The notes under the pieces: model-generated
The model's database searches: none
What the model was told of the DNA's origin: nothing
What the model saw: the letters and a program-made list of their open reading frames with translations, nothing else
NCBI GenBank assembly: GCA_001184405.1
Contig: LFMX01000011.1
Span: 1-64,000 of the forward strand
DNA from: Candidatus Burkholderia humilis
Lineage (GTDB): Bacteria; Pseudomonadota; Gammaproteobacteria; Burkholderiales; Burkholderiaceae
DNA length: 64,000 nt
Reading direction: 5' to 3'
Shown here: one piece after another, positions 1-10,013 of the stretch
How the letters are laid out: each line of letters begins with the position of its first letter
Position numbering within the stretch: position 1 is the stretch's first letter
Program-made: the position numbers and the translations under genes

Positions 1-377
1 CGCGAGTGTTTGCTCGGTACGCTTGCGCTCGACGAGATCATCCGCTCGCAGCCGCTGCCGCTCGCCGTACCGATGCCCAACGAAAAGCGCCTGCGCGCGC
101 TCTGCGATGCCGTGCTTGCGGACCCATCGAACTCGGATCTGGAACGCTGGTCGTCGGAGGAGGCCGGCGTGAGCTTGGCGTGAGTTTCTCGCAATGGCGT
201 TAGCAGGCCGTACTCGCGAGCGCGATTCCGCTACTCAGCCAGGGGCGGCCGCTCGCGCAGGTCGCGCGTGAGTTGGGTTATCAGAGCCAGAGTGCGTTTT
301 CCGCGATGTTCCGCCGCGCGTTCGGCGAAAGTCCACGCGCGTTTTTCGCACGCGACGGGCACGACGATATCGCCTGA
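1..377 (+). pseudogene. AraC-family regulator, C-terminal remnant
   Basis: The piece begins before the window. Frame 1 reads an AraC-type segment up to about position 165 (ending ...NSDLERWSSEEAGVS). A deletion then joins it to another frame that carries GVSFSQWR, an in-frame TAG at 201-203, and QAVLASAIPLLSQG...GYQSQSAFSAMFRRAFGESPRAFF up to the stop at 375-377. The second part is the classic second helix-turn-helix of AraC regulators. The TAG sits where the family has a Gln (CAG to TAG). Both a deletion of about a dozen codons and the stop make this a pseudogene. Its target is unknown. Confidence 0.8.
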
Positions 378-387
378 GCCATCGCGA

Positions 388-858
388 TCACACGCGCCGC
401 ACCATATGCTGGATCGCGAGTTGTGCGAGACGCGGCCCCGCCGGCCGGTAGCCGAGCCGCATGTAGAGCCGCGCGGCGGGGTTATCGACGAACACGCGCA
501 GCTGACATTCCGCCAGCCAGCGCGCACGCGCCCAGCGGTGCGCCGTATTCAGCAAAAACGTGCCCGCCCCGCGCCCGCGAAAACCCTGCGCGATCTGCAC
601 ATCGCGGATATGCAGCGAATGGTCTTCTTCCGTGACGCGCATTAGGCCGATCGGCGCGCCGTCCGCCTGAAGGATGAAGTTTTCGGATTCCCGCCAGCTC
701 GATAAGAACAGATCGCCACGCCAGACGAGATTGTATCGGCGGTAATATCCGACCATGTTGTCGTGCGTGAGCGCCTCGGCGAAGGCGAAGTCGGCCATCG
801 TCGCCTGACAGAGTTGGTAGAGAGAGAGGTCTTCGGTCGGGTCGAGCATCGCACGCAT
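388..858 (-). CDS. GNAT-family N-acetyltransferase
   Basis: A protein of about 156 residues with the acetyl-CoA binding signature of the GNAT fold: IRDVQIAQGFRGRGAGTFLL is motif A (R/Q-x-x-G-x-G/A) and FVDNPAARLYMRLGYRP is motif B. It should transfer an acetyl group from acetyl-CoA to an unidentified amine or protein substrate in the cytoplasm. Start codons at 858 (MRAM) or 849 (MLDPTED) are both possible, with no clear ribosome binding site to decide. It lies tail to tail with the broken AraC gene. The reading frame appears intact. Confidence 0.7.
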   Translation of the reverse strand: MRAMLDPTEDLSLYQLCQATMADFAFAEALTHDNMVGYYRRYNLVWRGDLFLSSWRESENFILQADGAPIGLMRVTEEDHSLHIRDVQIAQGFRGRGAGTFLLNTAHRWARARWLAECQLRVFVDNPAARLYMRLGYRPAGPRLAQLAIQHMVRRV

Positions 859-972
859 GCAGGCACGAGAACAGGCATCAACACTATGACACCACGCGCG
901 CGCTGGCAACTGACGATATTACCGCTGGACGTCGGCAAAGCTCGCAACGGGCGGCGCGCGCGGACGATGGCC

Positions 973-1005
973 AAAAAAAATCCAGCCTGAAGGCTGGATT
1001 TTTTC
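973..1005 (-). terminator. Rho-independent terminator of the tRNA cluster
   Basis: A perfect 9-bp stem (AATCCAGCC / GGCTGGATT) with a TGAA loop is flanked by A-runs on the left and T-runs on the right, so it can work on both strands. It lies just downstream of tRNA-Asp on the minus strand. Confidence 0.85.
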
Positions 1006-1024
1006 ATGTCTTGCGACATTTGAC

Positions 1025-1101
1025 TGGCGGAGCGGACGGGGCTCGAACCCGCGACCCCCGGCGTGACAGGCCGGTATTCTAACCAACTGAACTACCGCTC
1101 C
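1025..1101 (-). tRNA. tRNA-Asp (GTC)
   Basis: On the minus strand it starts GGAGCGGTAGTTCAGTTGG and ends with a genome-encoded CCA. The acceptor stem is GGAGCGG/CCGCTCC. The anticodon loop CTGTCAC gives anticodon GTC, and the T-loop TTCGAGC is canonical. It is the last tRNA of an Ala-Glu-Asp cluster. Confidence 0.95.
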
Positions 1102-1171
1102 ACTTCTTTTCATCGATCCGCAGTGTCACCTGCGAATCTTGCAGCGCTTTAACTAGCGACCGCCGATGTTT

Positions 1172-1247
1172 TGGCGTCCCCTAGGGGATTCGAACCCCTG
1201 TACTCACCGTGAAAGGGTGATGTCCTAGGCCTCTAGACGAAGGGGAC
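1172..1247 (-). tRNA. tRNA-Glu (TTC)
   Basis: On the minus strand it starts GTCCCCTTCGTCTAGAGG and ends with encoded CCA. The acceptor stem is GTCCCCT/AGGGGAC. The anticodon loop CTTTCAC gives anticodon TTC. It is the substrate of the glutamyl-tRNA synthetase encoded immediately upstream at 1588-2997. Confidence 0.95.
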
Positions 1248-1403
1248 AGAAACTTGTGCTTCTGTCTTACAGCTTGTTTCGCTAATTCACTACTATTTAG
1301 CGAAAACCCTGACTCTATACAACTTCGTGTTGCTTGTGAAATATTTTTCGCGACTTCCATTTGGTCGGAAAACAAGCTTTCGCAATTTACTTCATCTGTT
1401 CAT

Positions 1404-1479
<76 letters not shown>

Positions 1480-1497
1480 TTGCAGAACACGAACAAA

Positions 1498-1526
1498 AAT
1501 ATATAAGGCGTTTTTGGCGTTGTAAA
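1498..1526 (-). promoter_or_regulatory. Probable sigma-70 promoter of the tRNA cluster
   Basis: Minus strand: -35 TTTACA (1521-1526), 17-bp spacer, -10 TATATT (1498-1503), ending about 18 bp before the first base of tRNA-Ala. The region is AT-rich compared with its surroundings. Confidence 0.6.
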
Positions 1527-1587
1527 TACCTTTTGCTGCGTGAAGCGAAATTTTTTCCTCGCTTCACACTTTCGCGCGCAATGTCTG

Positions 1588-2997
1588 TCAAACTGCCGCT
1601 TTCTCCAGACGTTTCGTCACGACATTGCGGCCAAACAGCATCAAAACGGTGTCGATCGACGGCGTGTGCGTCGTGCCCGCGACCAGCAAACGCACCGGCA
1701 TGGCGAGTTGCGGCATCTTGAGCTTGTGTGCGCCGAGCGTGGCCTTGAGCGCGGCGACGATCGCTTCTTTCGTCCATTCGACATCGGCGAGTGCGGTGCG
1801 CAGATCCGCGATGGCCGGCTTCACCGCGTCGGTGACGTGCTGCGTGAAGGCATCGGCGTCGATTTGCGGCTCGCGATAGAACATCGCGGCGTTGTCGGCG
1901 ATTTCCTTGACCGTCGATGCGCGATCCTTCAGCAGCGCCACGACCTGATCGAGCGGCGCGCCGTTGTCGAGCGCGCCTTGTTCGATGCCCGCCGCCAGCA
2001 GGAACGGGGTGGTCAGCGCCGCGAGACGCGCGTTGTCCGCTTCCTTGATGTAATGCGCGTTCAGCCAGTTCAGCTTGTCGTGATCGTATTGCGCGGGCGA
2101 TTTGCCCAGATGCTCCAGATCGAACCATTCGACGAACTGCTCGCGCGGGAACACTTCGGCGTCGCCGTGCGACCAGCCCAGACGCGCCAGATAGTTCACG
2201 ACCGCTTCCGGCAAGTAACCGTTATCGCGATAACCCGTCACGCTCATCGCGCCGTGGCGCTTGCTCATCTTTTCGCCCTGCTCGTTCAGTACGGTCGGCA
2301 AATGCGCATAGACCGGCACTTCGCCGCCGAGCGTGCGCAGGATGTTGATCTGGCGCGGCGTGTTGTTTACGTGATCGTCGCCGCGAATAACGTGCGTGAT
2401 CTTCATGTCGAGGTCATCGACGACGACGCAGAAGTTGTACGTCGGCGTGCCGTCCGGGCGCGCGATGACGAGATCGTCGAGTTCTTCGTTCGAAATTTCG
2501 ATGTGTCCTTTCACCGCGTCATCCCACGCGACCGCGCCGGTCAGCGGATTGCGGAAACGCACGACCGGCTTCACCCCTTCGGGAACCGGCGGCAGCGTTT
2601 TGCCCGGCTCCGGACGCCACGTGCCGTCGTAACGCGGTTTCTCGCCGGCCGCGCGCTGACGTTCGCGCAGCGCGTCGAGTTCTTCCGTCGACATATAGCA
2701 ATGGTACGCGAGCCCCTTTTCCATCATCTGCGCGACGATTTCGCGATAACGGTCCATGCGCTGCATCTGGTAGAACGGGCCTTCGTCGAAATCGAGACCG
2801 AGCCAGGACATGCCTTCCATGATGGCGTCGACGGAGGCGTCGGTGGAACGCTCGAGGTCCGTATCCTCGATACGCAGGATGAACGTGCCCTTCATCTTGC
2901 GCGCGAACGTCCACGGATAAAGCGCGGAGCGGATATTGCCGAGATGGATGAACCCAGTCGGGCTTGGGGCAAAGCGGGTACGGACTTGGGTGGTCAT
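1588..2997 (-). CDS. gltX: Glutamyl-tRNA synthetase
   Basis: A 469-residue class I aminoacyl-tRNA synthetase that charges tRNA-Glu with glutamate using ATP. The HIGH-type motif ([13 protein letters not shown], residues about 11-23) and KMSKR (residues 243-247) are both present, as is the RIEDTD motif near residue 42. Length and both ends match bacterial GltX. It begins with ATG 2997 and runs toward the tRNA cluster that includes its own substrate tRNA. The frame is undisturbed, as for the other translation genes here. Confidence 0.97.
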   Translation of the reverse strand: MTTQVRTRFAPSPTGFIHLGNIRSALYPWTFARKMKGTFILRIEDTDLERSTDASVDAIMEGMSWLGLDFDEGPFYQMQRMDRYREIVAQMMEKGLAYHCYMSTEELDALRERQRAAGEKPRYDGTWRPEPGKTLPPVPEGVKPVVRFRNPLTGAVAWDDAVKGHIEISNEELDDLVIARPDGTPTYNFCVVVDDLDMKITHVIRGDDHVNNTPRQINILRTLGGEVPVYAHLPTVLNEQGEKMSKRHGAMSVTGYRDNGYLPEAVVNYLARLGWSHGDAEVFPREQFVEWFDLEHLGKSPAQYDHDKLNWLNAHYIKEADNARLAALTTPFLLAAGIEQGALDNGAPLDQVVALLKDRASTVKEIADNAAMFYREPQIDADAFTQHVTDAVKPAIADLRTALADVEWTKEAIVAALKATLGAHKLKMPQLAMPVRLLVAGTTHTPSIDTVLMLFGRNVVTKRLEKAAV

Positions 2998-3205
2998 TGC
3001 TGTCTGCTCGATGATGGCGCGGCGCTCAAGCGTACGCCGGGATGCCGGTCTGCTGCACGCGAAGACGCCCGAAACCGCTGTGGGCGCTTGCTCAAAATGA
3101 GACGGAATTATACGCGCCGCCCGGTTTCTGTCCGGCCGTGCAGCTTTGTTTTATGATGTACGCGCCTTTTATCGATGCACTTTGCCGCATCGCCCGGAGC
3201 AGAAC

Positions 3206-4138
3206 TTGAAGCCATCGTCACCTCGCCTGTCGCGCCGCGCGTTTTCGATCGCGGCGGCATCGTCCGTCCTCGCTGCCTGCACGACCGCGGGAAAAAATAT
3301 CGCCTCGAACAATACCAAGCCCGCGCCGCCGAAGACCGATGCGCAGCGTCCGGTGCACATCGGGCTGGCGCTCGGCGGCGGGGCGGCGCGCGGTTTCGCG
3401 CATATCGGCGTGATCAAGGCGCTGGAAGCGCGCAATGTGCCGGTCGATCTTGTCGTGGGCACGAGCGCGGGTTCGGTGATCGCGGCGCTGTATGCATCGG
3501 GCATGAACGGCATCGCCATCAACAAGCTCGCGCTGACGATGGACGAGGCGTCGATCAGCGACTGGGCCATGCCGTTTCGCACGCGCGGGCTGCTGCAGGG
3601 CATCGCGCTGCAGAACTATCTGAACAAGACGCTCGACAATCGGCCGATCGAAAAGATGGCGAAACCGCTCGGCGTTGTCGCAACGGACTTGCGCAACGGC
3701 CAGCCGATTCTCTTCCAGCGCGGCAACACGGGCGTCGCGGTGCGCGCGTCGTGCAGCGTGCCGTCGATTTTCGAGCCGGTGAAAATCGGCGATCACGAAT
3801 ATGTCGATGGCGGTCTGGTCAGCCCCGTGCCCGCCGCGTTCGCGCGCAAGATGGGCGCGGATTTCGTGATTGCCGTCGATATTTCCGCGCGCCCCGAGGA
3901 TGCCGCCACGCAAAGCTACTTCGGCGTGTTGATGCAGATGTTCACCATCATGGGTCAGTCGATCAAGGCGTACGAACTCGACAAATACGCGAGCGCCGTG
4001 ATCCGCCCGAACCTGAACGCGATGAGCAGCAGCGATTTCAGCCAGCGCAACGCATCGATTCTGGCGGGCGAGGAAGCGGTGGCGAAGATGTGGCCGGCGT
4101 TGCAGCGGCAGTTGGCGGAGCGCGGCGTGCGGGTGTGA
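3206..4138 (+). CDS. Patatin-like phospholipase, predicted lipoprotein
   Basis: A patatin-type serine hydrolase of about 310 residues. It shows the oxyanion-hole glycine motif (LGGGAARGFAHIG), the nucleophile elbow GTSAGS and the catalytic aspartate in DGG, so the Ser-Asp dyad is complete. The N-terminus SRRAFSIAAASSVLAAC is a signal peptide with a lipobox, so the mature protein should be lipidated at Cys and envelope-associated. I chose the TTG at 3206 because a GGAG lies 7 bp upstream and the start then fits the signal peptide; an ATG at 3146 is the alternative. It is related to the RssA family. It is divergent from gltX and convergent with the isc operon. Confidence 0.85.
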   Translation: MKPSSPRLSRRAFSIAAASSVLAACTTAGKNIASNNTKPAPPKTDAQRPVHIGLALGGGAARGFAHIGVIKALEARNVPVDLVVGTSAGSVIAALYASGMNGIAINKLALTMDEASISDWAMPFRTRGLLQGIALQNYLNKTLDNRPIEKMAKPLGVVATDLRNGQPILFQRGNTGVAVRASCSVPSIFEPVKIGDHEYVDGGLVSPVPAAFARKMGADFVIAVDISARPEDAATQSYFGVLMQMFTIMGQSIKAYELDKYASAVIRPNLNAMSSSDFSQRNASILAGEEAVAKMWPALQRQLAERGVRV

Positions 4139-4185
4139 AGCAGTCTGCTTGGTTCGCAATGCCAAACATGCGCATCGAAAATAAA

Positions 4186-4216
4186 ACGGCGGCTTCTTCC
4201 GAAGCCGCCGTCTTTA
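4186..4216. terminator. Bidirectional terminator between patatin gene and iscX
   Basis: An 11-bp perfect stem (ACGGCGGCTTC / GAAGCCGCCGT) with a TTCC loop, flanked by AAAA on the left and CTTT on the right, lies between two convergent genes. Confidence 0.75.
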
Positions 4217-4235
4217 AACCCTCACTTCAGGACGC

Positions 4236-4433
4236 TCAATAATCCGCGTCTTCGATCCACGCCGCCTGAATGCCTTCGAGAATCTTCTCGTTGGAATTTT
4301 GCGGATCGTCGTCGAAACCGTCCAGTTCCGTAATCCAGCGATGCAGGTCCGTGAAACGCACATATTGGGGATCGACATCCTGATGCGCGTCGGTGAGTGC
4401 CATCGCAATATCCTGAGTATCAGTCCACTTCAT
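4236..4433 (-). CDS. iscX: Fe-S assembly protein IscX
   Basis: A 65-residue acidic protein starting MKWTDTQDIA with the family's DP-x-x-VRFTDLH core and DPQNSNEKILEGIQAAW end. IscX binds IscS and iron and modulates Fe-S cluster assembly. It is the last gene of the isc operon, 14 bp after fdx, with a strong AGGAGG ribosome binding site before ATG 4433. Length matches the family. Confidence 0.93.
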   Translation of the reverse strand: MKWTDTQDIAMALTDAHQDVDPQYVRFTDLHRWITELDGFDDDPQNSNEKILEGIQAAWIEDADY

Positions 4434-4447
4434 GGGCGAGCCTCCTG

Positions 4448-4789
4448 TCAGTGATTTTCTTTGGCGTGGTTGATGGTGTAGCGCGGGATTTCGACAACGA
4501 GATCCTCGTCCGCCGGCACCATTGCCTGACATGATAACCGCGATGTCGGCTCCAGCCCCCATGCTTTGTCGAGCAGATCGTCCTCGAGTTCCTCGGACGG
4601 TTCCAGCGCATTGAAGCCTTCCCGAATGATGGCGTGGCACGTCGTGCATGCGCACGACTTTTCGCACGCGTGCTCGATCTCGATGCCGTGATCCAGCAGA
4701 TTGTCGCAGATGCTCTTGCCGACATCGGCGTCGATCACCGCGCCGTCCGGACAGAGTTCCACGTGAGGTAGCACTACGATTTGAGGCAT
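4448..4789 (-). CDS. fdx: ISC-type [2Fe-2S] ferredoxin
   Basis: A 113-residue adrenodoxin-like ferredoxin. The cluster ligands fit Cys42, Cys48, Cys51 and Cys87 (ACEKSCACTTC and LSCQ). It supplies electrons to IscS/IscU during cluster assembly in the cytoplasm. It lies between hscA and iscX in the isc operon with short intergenic gaps, as in other proteobacteria. Confidence 0.95.
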   Translation of the reverse strand: MPQIVVLPHVELCPDGAVIDADVGKSICDNLLDHGIEIEHACEKSCACTTCHAIIREGFNALEPSEELEDDLLDKAWGLEPTSRLSCQAMVPADEDLVVEIPRYTINHAKENH

Positions 4790-4816
4790 TTTTTCGGCTT
4801 TCTCGAATGTGATGAT

Positions 4817-6682
4817 TTAGACGTCGTCGAGCTTGCGGCCCGCGAGCGCGCGGCGAATGCTCTTGTTCATGCGGCGCGCGGCGAATTCGTCGGTGGCCGT
4901 AGCGAGCGTTTTGGTCGCGTCCTCGATTTTTTCGACTGAATCGGTTTGCGCTTGAGCGGCCAGTTCGGTGACGAGTGTGTCGATCTGCGCGCGTTCGGCG
5001 TCGTCGAGCAATTCGGCGTCGGCTTCGAGCGCGGCGTGCGTCGCTTCGATCAGGCGCTGCGCTTCCACTTGCGCTTCGCGCAAGGCACGCGCCCGCATGT
5101 CGATGTCGGCGGTCTTGAAGCTCTCTTCCAGCATGCGCGCGACTTCGTCATCGGCGAGACCGTAGGACGGCTTGACCACCACCGACGCTTCCACCCCCGA
5201 CGTCTGCTCGCGCGCGAACACGGACAAGAGACCGTCCGCATCGACCTGATACGTCACGCGGATGCGCGTCGCGCCTGCGGCCATCGGCGGGATGCCGCGC
5301 AGCTCGAAGCGAGCGAGCGAGCGGCAATCGGCGACGAGTTCGCGCTCGCCCTGGACGATGTGAATCGCCATCGCCGTCTGGCCGTCCTTGAAGGTCGTGA
5401 AATCCTGCGCGCGCGCGGTCGGAATGGTCGAATTGCGCGGAATGATCTTTTCGGTCAGCCCGCCCATCGTTTCGACGCCAAGCGACAGCGGAATCACATC
5501 GAGCAGCAGCCAGTCGTCGCCTTCGCCGCGACAGTTGCCGGCGAGCAGATCGGCCTGAATCGCCGCGCCGAGCGCAACGACCTGATCCGGATCGAGATTA
5601 ATGAGCGGCGGCTGGCCGAAAAACGTCTCGACCGCGCGGCGGATCATCGGCATGCGCGTCGCGCCGCCGACCAGCACGACACCCTTGATGTCCTTCGCCG
5701 TGACCTTGGCATCGTGCAAGGCTTTCTTCGTCGGGCCGAGCGTGCGCGCGACGAGCGCTTCGGTCAGCGCGGCGAACTGCGTTTCGGTGACGGCGACATT
5801 GATTTGCGTGCCCGTGGAAAGCGTCGCCTGCACGCGCGTTTCGGGCGCATCGGACAGCGCTTCCTTTGCCGTGCGCACGCGATCGAGCATCAGGCGCACG
5901 TCTTCGGGCGCATCGAGCTTGACGCCCGCCTGCTCCAGCACGAAGCGATACAGCGCGTGATCGAAATCGTCGCCGCCGAGGGCGGAATTGCCGCCCGCCG
6001 CGAGCACTTCGAACACGCCCTTCGTGAGCTTCAGGATCGACAGATCGAACGTGCCGCCGCCGAGATCGTAGACAGCGTACAGCCCTTCCGCGCCGTTATC
6101 CAGACCGTAGGCGATCGCCGCCGCGGTCGGTTCGTTCAGCAGGCGCAACACGTTCAGACCGGCGAGTTTGGCCGCGTCCTTGGTCGCCTGGCGCTGCGCT
6201 TCATCGAAATAAGCGGGAACGGTGATGACCGCGCCGACCAGATCCTCGCCCAACGAATCTTCCGCGCGATAACGCAGCGTCGCCAAGATTTCCGCCGACA
6301 CTTCGACCGGGCTCTTCACGCCGTCGATCGTGCGTATCTGCACCATGCCGGGCGCATCGATGAAGTCATACGGCGCGTTCTCCGTGCCCTCGACCTCGCT
6401 CTTGCCACGTCCCATGAAACGCTTGACGGAGACGATCGTATTGCGCGGATCGGTCACGGCTTCTTCCTTCGCCGTGCGGCCGATGCGCCGTCCGCCCTTT
6501 TCCAGATAGCGCACGACCGACGGCAGCAACACGTGGCCGTCCTCGTCGGGCAGCGCTTCAGGCACGCTGCTGCGCACGGCGGCGACGAGCGAATTCGTCG
6601 TGCCGAGATCGATGCCGACTGCCACGCGCCGTTGATGCGGCGCCGGCGCCATGCCGGGTTCTGAGATTTGCAGTAAAGCCAT
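4817..6682 (-). CDS. hscA: Fe-S assembly chaperone HscA (Hsp70 family)
   Basis: A 621-residue Hsp70-type ATPase. The N-terminal nucleotide-binding domain shows [10 protein letters not shown], the phosphate-2 loop [12 protein letters not shown] and [11 protein letters not shown]; a substrate-binding domain follows. HscA uses ATP to promote transfer of Fe-S clusters from IscU, recognising the LPPVK motif present in the IscU of this operon, with HscB as J-protein partner. It lies between hscB and fdx. Length is normal and no disruption is seen. Confidence 0.96.
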   Translation of the reverse strand: MALLQISEPGMAPAPHQRRVAVGIDLGTTNSLVAAVRSSVPEALPDEDGHVLLPSVVRYLEKGGRRIGRTAKEEAVTDPRNTIVSVKRFMGRGKSEVEGTENAPYDFIDAPGMVQIRTIDGVKSPVEVSAEILATLRYRAEDSLGEDLVGAVITVPAYFDEAQRQATKDAAKLAGLNVLRLLNEPTAAAIAYGLDNGAEGLYAVYDLGGGTFDLSILKLTKGVFEVLAAGGNSALGGDDFDHALYRFVLEQAGVKLDAPEDVRLMLDRVRTAKEALSDAPETRVQATLSTGTQINVAVTETQFAALTEALVARTLGPTKKALHDAKVTAKDIKGVVLVGGATRMPMIRRAVETFFGQPPLINLDPDQVVALGAAIQADLLAGNCRGEGDDWLLLDVIPLSLGVETMGGLTEKIIPRNSTIPTARAQDFTTFKDGQTAMAIHIVQGERELVADCRSLARFELRGIPPMAAGATRIRVTYQVDADGLLSVFAREQTSGVEASVVVKPSYGLADDEVARMLEESFKTADIDMRARALREAQVEAQRLIEATHAALEADAELLDDAERAQIDTLVTELAAQAQTDSVEKIEDATKTLATATDEFAARRMNKSIRRALAGRKLDDV

Positions 6683-6713
6683 CGTTGGTCTTATGGGGTG
6701 TTTGTGCGCGGTT

Positions 6714-7244
6714 TCACGCGTGCTCGAGACGCTCGATCTGCGCGCTGATTTCGTCCGCCACGCGTTCGATGAACATCAGTTGACGTACGGCTTCGCTCGC
6801 GGCCTGATCCGACTTGCTGTCGATCAGCGCTTCGAGCTTCGTGAACCGTACGCGTTCTTCATCGCGCAATTCGTCGAGCAGCGCTTCCAGCGCGCCGATA
6901 TTCTTCGCGCTCGCCGCATCTTCGATACTCTCGCGCCATTCCATTTGCTGCATCAGGAACACGGGCTCCATCGCGGTGTTGTTCTCCGTGCCGACATCGA
7001 TGCCGCGCAGCGACAACATATAGCGGCCGCGCTTTAATGGATCGCGCAGCGTCTGATACGCCTCGTTCGCGCGCGTCGCCCATTGCATCGCGAGGCGGCG
7101 TTGCGCATCGCCGGCAGCGGCGAAACGGTCCGGATGAACCTGCGCCTGCACGGTGCGGTACGCATCGTCGAGTTTCTGCGGATCGACGGCGAACGTGGGC
7201 GGCAGGTCGAAGAGATCGAAGTGAGAATCGGTGAGCGAAGCCAT
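6714..7244 (-). CDS. hscB: Co-chaperone HscB (J-protein)
   Basis: A 176-residue J-domain protein. The HPD tripeptide ([11 protein letters not shown]) that activates the Hsp70 partner is present in the N-terminal J domain, followed by the C-terminal helical domain that binds IscU. I chose ATG 7244 ([15 protein letters not shown]) rather than the upstream ATG 7283 because family members begin at this point. It sits 31 bp before hscA. Confidence 0.93.
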   Translation of the reverse strand: MASLTDSHFDLFDLPPTFAVDPQKLDDAYRTVQAQVHPDRFAAAGDAQRRLAMQWATRANEAYQTLRDPLKRGRYMLSLRGIDVGTENNTAMEPVFLMQQMEWRESIEDAASAKNIGALEALLDELRDEERVRFTKLEALIDSKSDQAASEAVRQLMFIERVADEISAQIERLEHA

Positions 7245-7270
7245 ATAAATCAATTCAGTGAGTGCGAATG

Positions 7271-7297
7271 AAAAAGGCGGCACGCGCCGCCTCTTTC
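7271..7297 (-). terminator. Terminator-like hairpin between iscA and hscB
   Basis: Stem AGGCGGC/GCCGCCT with a short loop, followed on the minus strand by a run of five T. It lies inside the isc operon and may partly reduce transcription of the hsc half relative to iscRSUA. Confidence 0.5.
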
Positions 7298-7322
7298 GCC
7301 GATACCGCCGGCCTCACGCGCC

Positions 7323-7646
7323 TTACACGCGGAAGGATTCGCCGCAGCCGCATTCGTCCTTCGCGTTCGGATTGTTGAACTTGAAGCCTTCGTTTAGCCC
7401 TTCGCGCGCGAAATCCAGTTCGGTGCCGTCGAGATACGGAAGACTTTTCGGATCGATCACGATCTTCACGCCCGCCGACTCGAACACGGTGTCTTCCGGC
7501 GCGAGTTCATCGACATATTCGAGCTTGTAGGCAAGCCCCGAACAGCCCGTCGTGCGCACGCCCAGACGCAGCCCGACGCCCTTGCCGCGCCGCGTCAGAT
7601 ACTTCTGCACGTGTTGTGCTGCCTTGTCCGTCAACGTGATTGCCAT
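7323..7646 (-). CDS. iscA: Fe-S cluster carrier IscA
   Basis: A 107-residue A-type carrier protein with the three conserved cysteines Cys35 (TTGCSG), Cys99 and Cys101 (ECGCGESF at the C-terminus). It receives clusters from IscU and passes them to [4Fe-4S] targets. ATG 7646 (MAITLTD) is preferred over the ATG at 7664 because it matches the family N-terminus. It is 30 bp downstream of iscU. Confidence 0.95.
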   Translation of the reverse strand: MAITLTDKAAQHVQKYLTRRGKGVGLRLGVRTTGCSGLAYKLEYVDELAPEDTVFESAGVKIVIDPKSLPYLDGTELDFAREGLNEGFKFNNPNAKDECGCGESFRV

Positions 7647-7676
7647 AGTCTTCGCTTCTCTCAACGCGTTACTTTT

Positions 7677-8105
7677 TTACGCCGCGTGTTGCTTGCTTTC
7701 AGCCGATGCCGCTTCCGGTGCCGCCACGCCATGACGCTGCTTGTAGTCCGCGACCGCTGCCTTGATCGCGTCTTCCGCGAGAATCGAGCAGTGGATCTTG
7801 ACCGGCGGCAGCGCGAGTTCTTCGGCGATCTGCGTGTTCTTGATCGACATGGCTTCGTCGAGCGTCTTGCCCTTCACCCACTCGGTGACAAGTGAGCTCG
7901 AAGCGATCGCCGAGCCGCAGCCGTACGTCTTGAACTTCGCGTCTTCGATCACGCCGTCCGCGCCGACACGGATTTGCAGCTTCATCACGTCGCCGCAGGC
8001 CGGCGCGCCGACCATGCCGGTGCCAACGGTGTCGTCGTCCTTCGCGAACGAGCCGACGTTGCGCGGGTTTTCGTAGTGGTCCAGAACCTTGTTGCTATAA
8101 GCCAT
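7677..8105 (-). CDS. iscU: Fe-S scaffold protein IscU
   Basis: A 142-residue scaffold on which clusters are built. Cys37 (PACGD), Cys63 (YGCGSA) and Cys106 (IHCSIL) are the cluster ligands, and LPPVK at 99-103 is the HscA recognition peptide. The C-terminus carries a slightly longer Ala-rich tail (about 15 residues) than E. coli IscU. It lies between iscS and iscA. Confidence 0.96.
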   Translation of the reverse strand: MAYSNKVLDHYENPRNVGSFAKDDDTVGTGMVGAPACGDVMKLQIRVGADGVIEDAKFKTYGCGSAIASSSLVTEWVKGKTLDEAMSIKNTQIAEELALPPVKIHCSILAEDAIKAAVADYKQRHGVAAPEAASAESKQHAA

Positions 8106-8155
8106 GATTCAAACTCTCCGTGTATTCGTGTCGATGCGTCCGTGTGCTCGTGCGC

Positions 8156-9379
8156 TTAGTGCGCGGCCCACTGGATCGTCGAGATATCGATGCCGTCCTT
8201 GTACATTTCCCAGAGCGGCGACAGATCGCGCAGCTTCGCGATCTTGGTCTTCAGCAGGTTGATCACGTAATCGACGTCCTGCTCGGTGGTGAAGCGGCCG
8301 ACGGTGAAGCGGATCGAGCTGTGCGCGAGTTCGTCGTTACGGCCGAGCGCGCGCAGCACATACGACGGCTCCAGCGATGCCGACGTGCACGCCGAACCCG
8401 ACGACACCGCGACATCCTTCACCGCCATGATCAGCGATTCGCCTTCGACGAAATTGAAGCTGATGTTGAGGTTGTGCGGCACACGCTTTTCCATGTCGCC
8501 GTTCACGTACACCTCTTCGATATCCTGCAAGCCCTTCAGCAGACGGTCGCGCAGCATGCGAATGCGCTCGTTTTCCGTTGCGATTTCTTCACGCGCGATA
8601 CGAAACGCCTCGCCCATGCCGACGATCTGATGCGTCGCCAGCGTGCCCGAACGCATACCGCGCTCGTGACCGCCGCCGTGCATCTGCGCTTCGATGCGCA
8701 CCCGCGGCTTGCGACGCACATACAGCGCGCCGATGCCTTTCGGGCCGTACGTCTTGTGCGCCGAGAACGACATCAGATCGACCTTCAGCTTTTGCAGATC
8801 GATGGTGATCTTGCCGGTGGCCTGCGCGGCATCGACGTGAAAAATGATGCCCTTCTCACGCGTGATTTCACCGATCGCCTCGATGTCCTGAATCACGCCG
8901 ATTTCGTTGTTCACGCTCATCACGGAAACCAGAATGGTGTCCGGACGGATCGCGGCCTTGAACTTGTCGAGATCGATCAGGCCGTCGTCCTTCACATCCA
9001 GATACGTGACTTCGTAGCCTTCACGCTCGAGCTCACGCGTGGTGTCGAGCACGGCCTTGTGCTCTGTCTTCACCGTGATGATGTGCTTGCCCTTGCTCTT
9101 GGAGAAATGCGCCGCGCCCTTGATGGCGAGGTTGTCCGATTCCGTCGCACCCGAGGTCCAGATGATCTCGCGCGGATCGCAATTCACGAGCGCCGCGACG
9201 TTCTCGCGCGCTTCTTCCACCGCGCGCTCCGCATCCCAGCCGTATTGATGGCTGCGCGAGGCCGGATTGCCGAACTGCTCGCGAAGATACGGGATCATCT
9301 TGTCCACCACGCGCGGATCGATCGGCGTCGTCGCGCTGTAATCCATGTAAATGGGCAGGTAGGGAATATCGTTGTTCAT
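8156..9379 (-). CDS. iscS: Cysteine desulfurase IscS
   Basis: A 407-residue pyridoxal-phosphate enzyme that takes sulfur from cysteine and delivers persulfide sulfur to IscU and to tRNA thiolation. The PLP lysine is Lys209 ([12 protein letters not shown]) and the active-site loop cysteine is Cys331 ([14 protein letters not shown]). ATG 9379 follows a CGGAGCG ribosome binding site. Upstream in-frame codons are not family-like. The frame is intact and length matches E. coli IscS. Confidence 0.97.
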   Translation of the reverse strand: MNNDIPYLPIYMDYSATTPIDPRVVDKMIPYLREQFGNPASRSHQYGWDAERAVEEARENVAALVNCDPREIIWTSGATESDNLAIKGAAHFSKSKGKHIITVKTEHKAVLDTTRELEREGYEVTYLDVKDDGLIDLDKFKAAIRPDTILVSVMSVNNEIGVIQDIEAIGEITREKGIIFHVDAAQATGKITIDLQKLKVDLMSFSAHKTYGPKGIGALYVRRKPRVRIEAQMHGGGHERGMRSGTLATHQIVGMGEAFRIAREEIATENERIRMLRDRLLKGLQDIEEVYVNGDMEKRVPHNLNISFNFVEGESLIMAVKDVAVSSGSACTSASLEPSYVLRALGRNDELAHSSIRFTVGRFTTEQDVDYVINLLKTKIAKLRDLSPLWEMYKDGIDISTIQWAAH

Positions 9380-9447
9380 CAGTCGCTCCGGGAAATCGGT
9401 CAATGCGCTTGGGCAAAATTCGGTGTTCGCGGCTTGCGCGGCGCGCC

Positions 9448-9975
9448 CTATCCGGCCAAGTTGAAAATGGAATTCGGACCTTTCGGCACGACACGCGCGG
9501 CCTCGACGCCAGCCGATTCGGCACGCCGGTCGCGCAACACCGATGCCGAGCCTTCGCGTGCGCGCTGCTGGTCGACCAGGTCTTTCAGCGAGACGGAATC
9601 GAGATACTCGACCATCTTCTGATTGAGCGTGGCCCACAGCTCGTGCGTCATGCAATGGCCGTCGTGCTGCTTGGTGCCTTCGCACGTGCCTTTGCCGCCG
9701 CATTGCGTGGCGTCGATGGGTTCGTCGACCGCGATGATGATGTCGGCCACCGTCACGTTCTCCGCGCGGCGCGCGAGGTTGTAGCCGCCGCCCGGCCCGC
9801 GGACCGATTCGACGATTTCATGACGGCGCAGCTTGCCGAACAACTGCTCGAGGTAGGAAAGCGAAATGCGCTGGCGCTGGCTGATGCCGGCCAGCGTCAC
9901 CGGGCCCTGCTCCTGGCGCAATGCCAGGTCGATCATCGCCGTGACGGCGAAACGGCCTTTCGTGGTGAGTCTCAT
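9448..9975 (-). CDS. iscR: Fe-S cluster-sensing regulator IscR
   Basis: A 175-residue Rrf2-family regulator, first gene of the isc operon. The N-terminal winged helix ([19 protein letters not shown]) is typical. Cys92, Cys98 and Cys108 ([10 protein letters not shown]...HCMTHE) with a nearby His are the expected [2Fe-2S] ligands. Holo-IscR represses its own operon at type 1 sites, and a near-consensus type 1 site overlaps the -35 box upstream. The C-terminal tail after residue 140 is longer and less conserved than in E. coli. Confidence 0.95.
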   Translation of the reverse strand: MRLTTKGRFAVTAMIDLALRQEQGPVTLAGISQRQRISLSYLEQLFGKLRRHEIVESVRGPGGGYNLARRAENVTVADIIIAVDEPIDATQCGGKGTCEGTKQHDGHCMTHELWATLNQKMVEYLDSVSLKDLVDQQRAREGSASVLRDRRAESAGVEAARVVPKGPNSIFNLAG

Positions 9976-10013
9976 AATTGGGGGCTAACGCTAATACTCG
10001 ATGGTTTCGCTCA

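Noticed and set aside
1540-1567. GTGAAGCG / CGCTTCAC inverted repeat downstream of gltX as a terminator
   Set aside because: Stem of 8 bp with a 12-base loop and no T-run on the minus-strand exit; too weak to call.
1540-3156. Long open frame (538 codons) on the plus strand opposite gltX
   Set aside because: It mirrors the codon bias of gltX on the other strand, has no family-like motif and is rich in Arg/His; gltX is certain.
4946-6664. 572-codon plus-strand frame opposite hscA
   Set aside because: Antisense shadow of hscA caused by high GC third positions; no recognisable domain.
8120-9622. 500-codon plus-strand frame opposite iscS and iscR
   Set aside because: It covers two certain genes in antisense and has Arg/His-rich, low-complexity composition.
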